64,000 bases of DNA from Ancylobacter moscoviensis (GTDB taxonomy: Bacteria; Pseudomonadota; Alphaproteobacteria; Rhizobiales; Xanthobacteraceae), in assembly GCF_007559435.1 (NCBI RefSeq), contig NZ_VMBP01000001.1, positions 1,117,406-1,181,405 of the forward strand, read 5' to 3'. Below, piece after piece: positions 53,883 through 61,558 of the stretch. Numbering within the stretch: the stretch's first letter is position 1; each line of letters starts with the position of its first letter. The position numbers were made by a program, and so were the translations under genes. Under the pieces are notes generated by a model. The model was given only the letters and a program-made list of their open reading frames with translations. It was not told the DNA's origin and made no database searches.

Positions 53883-55202
53883 TCAAACCGCCGCCGAATG
53901 ACGCGCGGCGCTGGCTTGCAGCCGATGGTCGAGCGCGGCGGCAGCGAGACGGACGAAGGGGCGGCCGACCGAGGTCATGGCGATGTGGCGCCCCTCGATG
54001 GTCAGCAGCCCGTCCGCGGCCAGATCGGCCAGGCGCGGCGCCGCTTCCGCGAGGGTCGGCGCGTCGAGGTCGACCTCGAGATCGCACATCAGCCGCTCGA
54101 TGAGTGCACCGCGCGTAAGGTCGTCCGCCGTGAAGGCGACGCCGCGCACGGCAGCGAATCGACCGGCATCGATGGCGCGCATATAGGAAGCGACGTCCGG
54201 CGCGTTCTGGGTGAAGCCCTGCGGAAAGCGGCTGATGGCCGAGGCGCCAAGTCCGATCAGCACGTCGGCGCGATCGGCGGTGTAGCCTTGGAAGTTGCGC
54301 TTGAGCTGGTGCTCGGCGGCGGCACGGGCCAGCGGATCTTCGGGGCGCGCGAAATGGTCGAGGCCGATGGCGACGTAGCCATCGGCCAGCAGCACGGCAC
54401 GCGCCGCTTCCGACTGCTCCAGCCGCTCGGCCGGACCGGGCAGGGCCTTCTCGTCGATCCGCTTCTGATTCGGCCGCATCCACGGCACATGGGCGTAGCC
54501 GAACAGGGCGAGCCGTTCCGGCGCCAGCAGCGTCGCCAGCCGCGCCGTGCGGCGTACGTCGCGCTCGCTCTGGTAGGGCAGGCCGTACATGAGGTCGAGA
54601 TTGATCGAGGCGATGCCGGCCTCGCGCAGCAGGCGCACCGCCCGTTCCACCGTGCCGAAGGGCTGCACCCGCCCGATGGCGCTCTGCACATGGGCGCTGA
54701 AATCCTGCACGCCGAGGCTCACGCGGTCGACGCCCATGGCGGCGAGGGCGTCGGCGACCCCGGCGTCGGTCTCGCGCGGATCGAGCTCGAAGGCATATTC
54801 GGCGAGGTGGTCGAGGTTGAACGCCTCGGCGATGAAGGCACCGATGCGCTTCAGCGCCTCGGGTCCGAGAAGGCTCGGTGTCCCGCCGCCCCAGGCGATA
54901 TGGGTGACGGCGCGCCGGCCGACGCGGGCGGCGACCGCCGCGATCTCGCGTTCCAGCCGCGCCGCGTAGGCGGCTACGGGCTCGGCCCGGCGTGTCGCCT
55001 TGGTGGTGCAGCCGCAATAGAAGCAGAGCGCCGGGCAGAACGGGACATGCAGATAGAGCGAGAGCGTCGCGTCCTCGGGCAGGTCGGCAAGCCATGCGGC
55101 GTGCTGGTCCGATCCGATGTCCGCCGTGAAATGCGGCGCGGTCGGATAGGAGGTGTAGCGCGGGACGGCCCGCTCTGCGTGGATGAGGGTTGCACTATGC
55201 AT
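53883..55202 (-). CDS. hemN: Oxygen-independent coproporphyrinogen III oxidase
   Basis: A 439-residue radical-SAM enzyme that makes protoporphyrinogen IX without oxygen. The iron-sulphur motif is CPALCFYCGC (CxxxCxxC). The start VPRYTSYPTAPHF, the SAM-site WGGGTPSLL, and the later YGLPYQSERD and YAHVPWMRPNQ confirm HemN rather than the HemW-like branch. Start at the ATG at 55202; an earlier in-frame ATG at 55250 would read through the FixK box. Together with fixLJK and hemA it places heme synthesis under oxygen control. Confidence 0.94.
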   Translation of the reverse strand: MHSATLIHAERAVPRYTSYPTAPHFTADIGSDQHAAWLADLPEDATLSLYLHVPFCPALCFYCGCTTKATRRAEPVAAYAARLEREIAAVAARVGRRAVTHIAWGGGTPSLLGPEALKRIGAFIAEAFNLDHLAEYAFELDPRETDAGVADALAAMGVDRVSLGVQDFSAHVQSAIGRVQPFGTVERAVRLLREAGIASINLDLMYGLPYQSERDVRRTARLATLLAPERLALFGYAHVPWMRPNQKRIDEKALPGPAERLEQSEAARAVLLADGYVAIGLDHFARPEDPLARAAAEHQLKRNFQGYTADRADVLIGLGASAISRFPQGFTQNAPDVASYMRAIDAGRFAAVRGVAFTADDLTRGALIERLMCDLEVDLDAPTLAEAAPRLADLAADGLLTIEGRHIAMTSVGRPFVRLAAAALDHRLQASAARHSAAV

Positions 55203-55236
55203 GCAGATTGTTTGACCGAAGGCGGCATTCGTCGCA

Positions 55237-55250
55237 TTGATCCGGCGCAA
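55237..55250 (-). promoter_or_regulatory. FixK box of hemN
   Basis: On the minus strand TTGC-GCCGGA-TCAA, an exact match to the FixK-type consensus TTG(A/C)-N6-(T/G)CAA. Its centre is about 41 bases upstream of the hemN ATG. FixK, two genes away, is the obvious activator. Confidence 0.8.
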
Positions 55251-55325
55251 ACTCGGGACATCGCCGCGTCGTTCGCGCGCCGGTGATGCACCGTTTCAAG
55301 CGCTGAACGTCGCCGGTCCCGCCTG

Positions 55326-56441
55326 ATGCCGCTACCTCCCTTCCTGACGAAGCTCGATTTCTCGCCGCGGCGCCTCGCCTGGTACGGCGCGACGCTGGTG
55401 CTCGCCTTTGCCGGCGGCGGGGTTTTCGCCTGGCTGGGCATGCCCGCCGGCTGGCTGTCGGGTGCCCTGGTGGCGACGGCCGTCGCGGCGCTGCTCGGCG
55501 CGCCAGTGGGCGTGGAGAAGACCACGCGCCTGTGCATCTACATCATTCTCGGCACCTCGATGGGTTCCTCCATCACGCCGGACACGCTGAAGGGCATCAC
55601 CACCTGGCCGGTGACCATGTCGGTGCTGGTCGCCTCCGTGCCGGTGATGATGGTGGCGGTCATCGCCTATCTCGAGAAGGTGGCTGGCTGGGACCGGCGC
55701 AGCGCCTTCTTCGCGGCCGCGCCGGGGGCGCTCTCCACCGTGCTGATCATGGCGGAAAGCTCCGGCGCCGATACGCGGCGGGTGGTATTCGGCCAGTCGC
55801 TGCGGCTCTTCGTGCTGGTGGCGCTGCTGCCGGCGGCGATGGGCGGGCTCGGCCACCAGCCGGCGGGCACGCTGCCGATCAACCCGGTGGTGCCGGATCT
55901 GACGAGCTTCTTCCTCTCGCTCGGCGTCGGCATCGTGAGCGGCCTGCTCGCCGAACGCATGCGCTTTCCCGGAGGGGCGATGGTCGGTTCGATGCTGGCG
56001 AGCGGCGTCGTGCATGGGGCCGGCTTGATCGAGGGACGGCTGCCCGATCTCTTCCTCATCGTCGGCTTCGTGGTGCTGGGCGCCAATACCGGCAGCCGCT
56101 TCGCCGGAACGCGGCTGGAGACGCTGCGCCGTTTCTTCGTCGATTCGCTGGTGGCGCTGCTGATCGCGACAGGAGTCGCGCTTGCCTTCGCGGTGCTCGG
56201 CTCCTGGCTCGCCGACGAGCCGTTGCCGAAGGTGCTGTTGGCTTATGTGCCTGGCGCGCTGGAGGCGATGACCATCATGGCCTTCGTGCTGGGTATCGAT
56301 CCGGCCTTCGTGGCCGCGCACCATCTGACGCGCTTCCTTGGCCTCGCCCTGCTGATTCCGGTGCTGGCGCGCGTCTTCTTCGGCCGGGCGGAAATTCCGT
56401 CCGAGAATGTCGAGCTAGACAAGACCGAGCCGAAGGACTGA
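55326..56441 (+). CDS. AbrB-family (ammonia-monooxygenase-like) membrane protein
   Basis: A 371-residue polytopic protein with about 10 helices in two homologous halves. The repeats show the paired glycine-rich elements AGWLSGALVATAVAALLGAP and PGGAMVGSMLASGVVHGAG, and the APGALSTVLIMAESSGAD and VPGALEAMTIMAFVLGID pair. This is the AbrB/YdhP-like family sometimes labelled putative ammonia monooxygenase, which is misleading; transport activity is likely but unproven. It is divergent from hemN and shares the intergenic region that carries the FixK box. Confidence 0.88.
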   Translation: MPLPPFLTKLDFSPRRLAWYGATLVLAFAGGGVFAWLGMPAGWLSGALVATAVAALLGAPVGVEKTTRLCIYIILGTSMGSSITPDTLKGITTWPVTMSVLVASVPVMMVAVIAYLEKVAGWDRRSAFFAAAPGALSTVLIMAESSGADTRRVVFGQSLRLFVLVALLPAAMGGLGHQPAGTLPINPVVPDLTSFFLSLGVGIVSGLLAERMRFPGGAMVGSMLASGVVHGAGLIEGRLPDLFLIVGFVVLGANTGSRFAGTRLETLRRFFVDSLVALLIATGVALAFAVLGSWLADEPLPKVLLAYVPGALEAMTIMAFVLGIDPAFVAAHHLTRFLGLALLIPVLARVFFGRAEIPSENVELDKTEPKD

Positions 56442-56462
56442 GCCGGCCGGGCCGGCGGCGGA

Positions 56463-57689
56463 TTATTCCGCCGCTTCGGCGCGCTCCGCGAAGGGCAGCC
56501 CGAGCCGGGTCCAGACATCCGTCAGAGCGCGCGCCAGATGGGCGACGAGCGCGTCGTCGTGGAACGGGCCGGGGGTGATGCGCAGCCGCTCCGTGCCGCG
56601 CGGCACGGTGGGGTAGTTGATCGGCTGGATGTAGATGCCGTGCTCGGACAGCAGCAGGTCGCTCGCCGCCTTGCAGGCCTTCGCGTCGCCCACCATCACC
56701 GGCACGATGTGGGTGTCGGTGACGATCTGCGGCAGGCCGGCGAGATCGAGCGCCCGCTTGACCTCGGCGACCTGCGCCTGCTGGCGGGCGCGCTCGGCGC
56801 CGGAATTCTTGAGATGGCGCACCGAGGCGGCGGCGGCGGCGGCGATTGCCGGCGGCAGGGCCGTGGTGAAGATGAAGCCCGGCGCGTAGGAGCGCACCGC
56901 ATCCATGACCGCCCGCTTGCCGGTGATGTAGCCGCCGACCACGCCGAACGCCTTGCCGAGGGTGCCCTCGATCACGTCGACCCGGGCCATGACCCCGTCA
57001 CGCTCGGCGACGCCGGCGCCGCGCGGGCCGTACATGCCGACCGCGTGCACTTCGTCGAGATAGGTCATCGCGCCGTATTCGTCGGCGAGGTCGCAGATCG
57101 CGCCGATCGGCGAGACGTCGCCGTCCATCGAGTAGATGCTCTCGAAGACGATCAGCTTCGGCCGGTCGCCGGCCGCACGCAGCAGTTCCTCGAGATGGGC
57201 GAGGTCGTTGTGGCGGAAGACCTGCTTGTCGCGTCCGGCCTGGCGCACGCCCTCGATCATCGAGTTGTGGTTCAGCGCATCGGACAGGATCAGGCAGTCG
57301 GGGATGAGCTTGGCCAGTGTCGAGATGCCGGTCTGGTTCGATACGTAGCCGGACGTGAAGACGAGCGCCGCTTCCTTGCCGTGCAGGTCGGCGAGCTCAT
57401 CCTCCAGCTCGACGATGGCGTGGCTGTTGCCCGAAATGTTGCGCGTGCCGCCGGCGCCCGCGCCGGCCTGCCGGGCAGTGGCGCACATGGCTTCCACCAC
57501 GGTCTCGTGGCATCCCATGCCGAGATAGTCGTTGGAGCACCAGATGACGATGTCGCGCTCGCCCTGCGGCGAGTGCCAGACGGCGTGTGGGAAGCGCGCG
57601 GTATCGCGTTCGATCTCGGCGAAGGTGCGGTAGCGACGCTCCTGCTTGAGAGTGTCGACGGCATCCTGGAAGAAACGTGCGTAGTCCAT
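56463..57689 (-). CDS. hemA: 5-aminolevulinate synthase
   Basis: First step of heme synthesis by the C4 (Shemin) route, condensing glycine and succinyl-CoA. A 408-residue PLP enzyme beginning [21 protein letters not shown], with [20 protein letters not shown], the cofactor Asp in [12 protein letters not shown] and the PLP Lys in [19 protein letters not shown] synthase rather than glutamyl-tRNA reductase is typical of alphaproteobacteria. No FixK box was found upstream. It converges with the AbrB gene. Confidence 0.97.
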   Translation of the reverse strand: MDYARFFQDAVDTLKQERRYRTFAEIERDTARFPHAVWHSPQGERDIVIWCSNDYLGMGCHETVVEAMCATARQAGAGAGGTRNISGNSHAIVELEDELADLHGKEAALVFTSGYVSNQTGISTLAKLIPDCLILSDALNHNSMIEGVRQAGRDKQVFRHNDLAHLEELLRAAGDRPKLIVFESIYSMDGDVSPIGAICDLADEYGAMTYLDEVHAVGMYGPRGAGVAERDGVMARVDVIEGTLGKAFGVVGGYITGKRAVMDAVRSYAPGFIFTTALPPAIAAAAAASVRHLKNSGAERARQQAQVAEVKRALDLAGLPQIVTDTHIVPVMVGDAKACKAASDLLLSEHGIYIQPINYPTVPRGTERLRITPGPFHDDALVAHLARALTDVWTRLGLPFAERAEAAE

Positions 57690-57824
57690 GGCGCATCCCA
57701 ACTCGGCCGCCGCCCGCGACGGGGCGGGGCGCTTGGTGGGCAACATGAACTTTGGAGCGGTTCCGATCAACCCGGCAAAGCCCGGACGCGGCGATCGGGC
57801 GCGCCTATTGAAAAGGGCGCTGCG

Positions 57825-58319
57825 TCACGTCTGCGCGAGCGTGCGCACCTCGGCGAGCGTCATCGGCACCGTCGCGCGGCCGTCGAAATAGACGAAGCGC
57901 AGCCGTCTCCGGCGCGACACCATATGGGCGGGGAGCGGGTCGTGCCGGAAGCCGCCGCCGCCCAGATGCGGCATGACCGCGCCGACGTCGGTCACCTCGT
58001 CCGCCTCCACCCGCAGGAGGCTGACGCGAACGCCCTCGACAGTCACGGCATCGAAGGGCACATGGGCGAGGCGCAGGAAGCTCGTGGGATCGCTGGCCGA
58101 GGAGAAGCCTTCGACGAAGGCCTTCTCGACGAGGTCGAGATCCGGCTCGACATGCGCATGGTCGCTCTCCTCCGGCGGCTCGGGCAGATGCGGGGTCTGC
58201 CACTGCGCGGTCGGGCGCGGGGCGTGGAGGTGATTGTGCCCCCCGTGGGGATGGCCGTGCGAATGCGCATGCAGGTGCCCGCCGGCGCCGTGGTCGTGGT
58301 GATCGTGGCCGCGATGCAT
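57825..58319 (-). CDS. Histidine-rich small protein downstream of the guanidine hydrolase
   Basis: A 164-residue protein that I do not recognise as a named family. Fourteen of the first 32 residues are His (HDHHDH, HLHAHSHGHPH), a metal-binding tail like those of nickel chaperones. Residues about 60-164 form an unknown domain with EKAFVEGFSSASDPTSFLRLAHVPF and VSRRRRLRFVYFDGRA. It is not HypA or HypB: there is no P-loop and no zinc motif. It follows the hydrolase gene by 38 bases on the same strand, so a role in delivering nickel to that enzyme is a reasonable inference. Confidence 0.8.
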   Translation of the reverse strand: MHRGHDHHDHGAGGHLHAHSHGHPHGGHNHLHAPRPTAQWQTPHLPEPPEESDHAHVEPDLDLVEKAFVEGFSSASDPTSFLRLAHVPFDAVTVEGVRVSLLRVEADEVTDVGAVMPHLGGGGFRHDPLPAHMVSRRRRLRFVYFDGRATVPMTLAEVRTLAQT

Positions 58320-58357
58320 GGTTCTCTCCCCTTGCTCGCCCTTCCCAAGAGGCGGAC

Positions 58358-59566
58358 TCAGAAGCTCACCGGCTTGTCGATGATGTGCTTGTGGCTGCCG
58401 AGCTTGCCATGCGCCACCATCGAGCCGAGCGCCTCGACCACGACCCGCAGGCCGAACAGGGCTGTGATGTCCGAGGTGTCGTAGGGCGGCGAGACCTCCA
58501 CCACCTCCAGCCCGCACAGGCCCTCGGCGGCGACGAGGCCGAGGATCTTCAGCGCCTCGCGCGGCAGGAAGCCGCCGGGCTCCGGCCAGCCGGTGCCGGG
58601 GACGAAGCCGCAGTCGATGCTGTCGACGTCGAAGGAGATGTAGACCGCGTCGGCATCCTTCCAGGCGAGTTCGAGGGCGATCTCGGCCGTCTTCTCCAGC
58701 CCGATCTTCTCGATGTCGTCGATGGTCAGCACGTTGGTGCCGCGCTTGCGCGCCTCCTGCACGCCGTAGCGCGGAACCTGCCAGCCGCCGATGCCGAGCT
58801 GTACGAGGTTCTTCGGCGAGACGTTCGGCAGGTTCGTCGCCCAGTACCAGGGCGTGGTGTGCATGCGCTCGTCGAGATCCTTTTCCTGGATGTCGATGTG
58901 GCGGTCGAAATGGATGATGCCGATGCGCTTGGAGGTGCACTCGGCGATGCCGCGCACGCAGGGAAAGCCGATGGAATGGTCGCCGCCGAGCATGATCGGC
59001 AGCGCGCCGGAGGAGAAGACGTGGCTGACGCCCTTCGAGATCTGGTCGAAGCTCTTCTCGAGGTTGGCGGGAATGGTGAACACGTCGCCCGCGTCGCACA
59101 GCGTCATCTGCTCGCGCAGGTCGACGCCGAGCTCGTAATTATAGGGCGTGTAGAGCGCCGAGATGCGGCGGATGCCCTGCGGCCCGAAGCGGGTGCCGGG
59201 GCGGTAGGTGGTACCGCTGTCGAAGGGGATGCCGAGCACGGCGGCATCGTACTTGCCGACATCGCGCACATTCTCGACATAGGGCGCCTTGAGGAAGGTG
59301 TTGATGCCGGCGAAATGGGGCAGCTCGCCGCGCGCGAAGGTCGGGATCGACTTGTCGGTGATCGAGTCGGCGCCGGGCAGGCCCATGTCGAGCGCCCATT
59401 GCTGCTCCTTGCGCCAGCCGGCCTCGGAGAGGCCCTCCTCGGCCTCCAGCGCCTTCCAGCCCTGCATCCCCTTGATCTCGAAATTGGGGTGGTGGCGGCG
59501 CAGGCGCGCGGGGACGGGCCGCAGGCCCGCCATGTGAGTGGAACGCTGGGGAGAGTGGCGCATCAT
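58358..59566 (-). CDS. gdmH: Ureohydrolase, probable nickel-dependent guanidine hydrolase
   Basis: A 402-residue ureohydrolase, longer than classical agmatinases (about 300) because of an N-terminal extension of roughly 85 residues. Metal-site motifs are GGDHSIGFP, IHFDRHIDIQE and SFDVDSIDCG. The usual DAHxD motif is DRHID here. As I recall, the long N-terminus and this motif match Sll1077-type guanidine hydrolases (GdmH), which split guanidine into urea and ammonia and use nickel. The guanidine-I riboswitch upstream and the nickel permease hupE support this over agmatinase (speB). The ATG at 59566 is preceded by GGAATGGAG. Confidence 0.85.
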   Translation of the reverse strand: MMRHSPQRSTHMAGLRPVPARLRRHHPNFEIKGMQGWKALEAEEGLSEAGWRKEQQWALDMGLPGADSITDKSIPTFARGELPHFAGINTFLKAPYVENVRDVGKYDAAVLGIPFDSGTTYRPGTRFGPQGIRRISALYTPYNYELGVDLREQMTLCDAGDVFTIPANLEKSFDQISKGVSHVFSSGALPIMLGGDHSIGFPCVRGIAECTSKRIGIIHFDRHIDIQEKDLDERMHTTPWYWATNLPNVSPKNLVQLGIGGWQVPRYGVQEARKRGTNVLTIDDIEKIGLEKTAEIALELAWKDADAVYISFDVDSIDCGFVPGTGWPEPGGFLPREALKILGLVAAEGLCGLEVVEVSPPYDTSDITALFGLRVVVEALGSMVAHGKLGSHKHIIDKPVSF

Positions 59567-59662
59567 GGAATCTCCATTCCGCCGAAGGACCTGAACGCGG
59601 CCTTCGCGGGGAGACCCGGGCGGATGGCCGGAGGGTCTGCGCCGCGAATGCCGTCGCGCGAA

Positions 59663-59775
59663 CCTCCCGGGCTTTTGTCCCGCCGTGGACCCGGCGCCTG
59701 TCGGCAGCGCCGGGCTGCCCCTCTCGGACCAGCCGCGCCGGTGACACGTGGTCATCGGCGCCGGAACCCTAGGGA
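59663..59775 (-). ncRNA. Guanidine-I (ykkC) riboswitch
   Basis: On the minus strand, reading 5' to 3': CTAGGGTTCCGG (59772-59761), then a stem region, CTGGTCCGAGAG (59732-59721), a second GC-rich stem, and GGGACAAAAGCCCGGGAGG (59681-59663). These three conserved blocks, in this order, are those of the ykkC class that binds guanidinium. The aptamer ends about 96 bases before the ATG of the ureohydrolase, leaving room for an expression platform. It ties the downstream operon to guanidine. Confidence 0.93.
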
Positions 59776-59843
59776 CATTTGTACTAAGCGTAGAGCCACC
59801 TGCCGCCGGCCGGAAGCCCGGATAAGCGGCAGATGCCTAGTCC

Positions 59844-59866
59844 CGGCGCCGAAAACTTCGGCGCCG
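59844..59866 (-). terminator. Hairpin after hupE
   Basis: CGGCGCCGA and TCGGCGCCG form a perfect nine-pair stem with a five-base loop, ten bases after the hupE stop and upstream of the riboswitch. There is no long T-run, but its place suggests it ends the hupE transcript, which would give the riboswitch its own promoter. Confidence 0.55.
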
Positions 59867-59875
59867 CCGGATTGA

Positions 59876-60502
59876 TCACATGGCGCCGGCCAGCAGGCCG
59901 AGACCGGCGACAGCGACGACGACGCCCAGCCCCTGCACGAGGCGCGGCGCCCGGGCCTCGCCCGCCTTGCCGAGGGCGAGGCCGGCACCGATGCCGACCA
60001 TGTGCAGCAGCGCGGTGGCGAGCATGAAGCCGACGGCATAGGCGGCGCCTGAGGCGCTCTCCGGCATCTCCGCGCCATGGGCGTGGCCGTGGAACAGCGC
60101 GAAGAAGCCGACCAGCGCCATCGCCGCGCCGAGCGGCCAGTTGCGGTAGCCGAGCGCGACGACGAGGCCGAGCACGATGATCGAGCCGACGATGCCGAAC
60201 TCGACGAACGGAACGTCGATGCCGGCCATGCCGAGCCCGCCGCCAACCGCCATCAATCCGACGAAGCTCGCGGGAACCGCCCAGAGCGCGCGGCCGCCGA
60301 GCGAGGCGGCGAAGATGCCGACGGCCACCATGGCCAGGACGTGATCGAGGCCGCCGACCGGATGCATGAAGCCCTGGGCGAAGCCGTAGCTGTCGCCATG
60401 GCCGGGATGAGCGAAGGCAAGGCTCGGGCTGAGCGCGAGGAGGGCGGCGATGGCGCCGCGGGTGGCGTGACGGCGGACGCTGGACGGGACGAAGTTGGAC
60501 AT
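59876..60502 (-). CDS. hupE: HupE/UreJ-family nickel permease
   Basis: A 208-residue membrane protein with a signal-like N-terminus cleaved near AFAHPGHG, the HPG motif (HPGHGDSYGFAQGFMHPVGGLDH) that binds nickel at the mouth of the channel, and about six further helices. A second His cluster is FFALFHGHAHGAE. HupE/UreJ proteins import nickel for hydrogenase or urease. Neither is encoded here, but the guanidine hydrolase downstream on the same strand is a nickel enzyme. The ATG at 60502 follows GAGGG. Confidence 0.93.
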   Translation of the reverse strand: MSNFVPSSVRRHATRGAIAALLALSPSLAFAHPGHGDSYGFAQGFMHPVGGLDHVLAMVAVGIFAASLGGRALWAVPASFVGLMAVGGGLGMAGIDVPFVEFGIVGSIIVLGLVVALGYRNWPLGAAMALVGFFALFHGHAHGAEMPESASGAAYAVGFMLATALLHMVGIGAGLALGKAGEARAPRLVQGLGVVVAVAGLGLLAGAM

Positions 60503-60661
60503 GACGATCCCTCGTGGAAAAGGCAGGCCGCCTTCGGGTACCCCCCGGTGCGTACGTCTGCGTAGGATGATTTGGCACGGCGAGCATAGGCCAAGGGGAG
60601 CGACCCGGTGAATCCGCTTCGCGCCCCGGTCATAGCCCATGCAGCGGCCATGCCAAGGCGG

Positions 60662-61339
60662 CTACTTGGTGCCGAAGATGCGGTCGCCGGCGTCGCCGAT
60701 GCCGGGAACGATATAGCCGTGGTCGTTGAGATGACTGTCGACCGCGGCGGCGAAGATCGGCACGTCGGGATGGGCTTCGTACATCGCCTGCACGCCTTCC
60801 GGCGCGGCGAGGAGACAGACGAACTTGATGGACTGGCAGCCCGCGGCCTTGATTTCCGACACGGCGGCGACCGCCGAATTGCCGGTGGCCAGCATCGGGT
60901 CGAGCACGATCGCGGTCCGGCTGGAAATGTCGCGCGGCAGCTTGAGATAGTACTCCACCGCCGCCAGCGAGACCGGATCGCGGTAGAGGCCGACATGGCC
61001 GACACGCGCCGCCGGCAGGATTTCCAGCATGCCCTCCAATATGCCGCCGCCGGCGCGCAGCACCGAGACGAGGCAGAGCTTCTTTCCGGCCACGACCGGC
61101 GCCTGCATCGTCGCCAGCGGCGTCTCGATCTCGATCAGCTCGGTCGGCATGTCGCGCGTCACCTCATAGGCGAGCAGCATGCTGATCTCGCGCAGCAGCA
61201 GCCGAAACTCGTTGGCCGGTGTGCGCGAGCGGCGCATCAGGGTGAGCTTGTGCTGGATCATCGGGTGATCGACGACGGTCACGTTCGGCGGCAGGGGCGC
61301 CCCGGTGAGGACGTTCGACGCAGGGGTGGGAGCGTTCAT
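60662..61339 (-). CDS. upp: Uracil phosphoribosyltransferase
   Basis: Makes UMP from uracil and PRPP. A 225-residue type I phosphoribosyltransferase with the start [31 protein letters not shown] and the PRPP motif [17 protein letters not shown]. The C-terminal uracil site is [17 protein letters not shown]. It is divergent from the URC1 gene. In the URC pathway Upp (Urc6) is needed for uracil breakdown, so it may serve catabolism here as well as salvage. Confidence 0.96.
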   Translation of the reverse strand: MNAPTPASNVLTGAPLPPNVTVVDHPMIQHKLTLMRRSRTPANEFRLLLREISMLLAYEVTRDMPTELIEIETPLATMQAPVVAGKKLCLVSVLRAGGGILEGMLEILPAARVGHVGLYRDPVSLAAVEYYLKLPRDISSRTAIVLDPMLATGNSAVAAVSEIKAAGCQSIKFVCLLAAPEGVQAMYEAHPDVPIFAAAVDSHLNDHGYIVPGIGDAGDRIFGTK

Positions 61340-61432
61340 GACGGGGCAACTCGCTCGGACTGGGTGACGCATTTATGGCAGATGCCATCGTCTTCCTCGA
61401 CGGGAGGATAGCGTGAAACGCGATACAAGAAA

Positions 61433-61448
61433 CGGACCAGTTCGTCTG
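61433..61448. promoter_or_regulatory. Possible operator between upp and the URC1 gene
   Basis: CGGACCAG-TTCGTCTG is an imperfect dyad that partly resembles the RutR-type site TTGACCA-N2-TGGTCAA. A smaller perfect dyad, ATGGC-AGAT-GCCAT, lies at 61375-61388. Either could bind a pyrimidine-responsive regulator that controls the divergent genes. Confidence 0.3.
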
Positions 61449-61558
61449 ATTTTTTGATGGCCCGCCGCCGGCCCCTCTTGCGGAGCGTGGGAATTCGCGC
61501 TCACATTGATTGCTTCCAGTAAGCCGGCGAGGGGGCCGGCCGGAGAAGCGAGCCAGTC

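Noticed and set aside
57690..57824. FixK box or EcfG promoter upstream of hemA
   Set aside because: TTGCCGGGTTGATC and GGAACCGCTCC occur, but neither completes its consensus at the correct spacing.
58358..59566. Annotation as agmatinase (speB)
   Set aside because: The guanidine-I riboswitch, the long N-terminus, the DRHID motif and the nickel permease nearby favour guanidine hydrolase. The agmatinase label would be from general family similarity only.
60503..60661. Cobalamin or nickel/cobalt riboswitch upstream of hupE
   Set aside because: None of the conserved boxes of these classes could be read on the minus strand.
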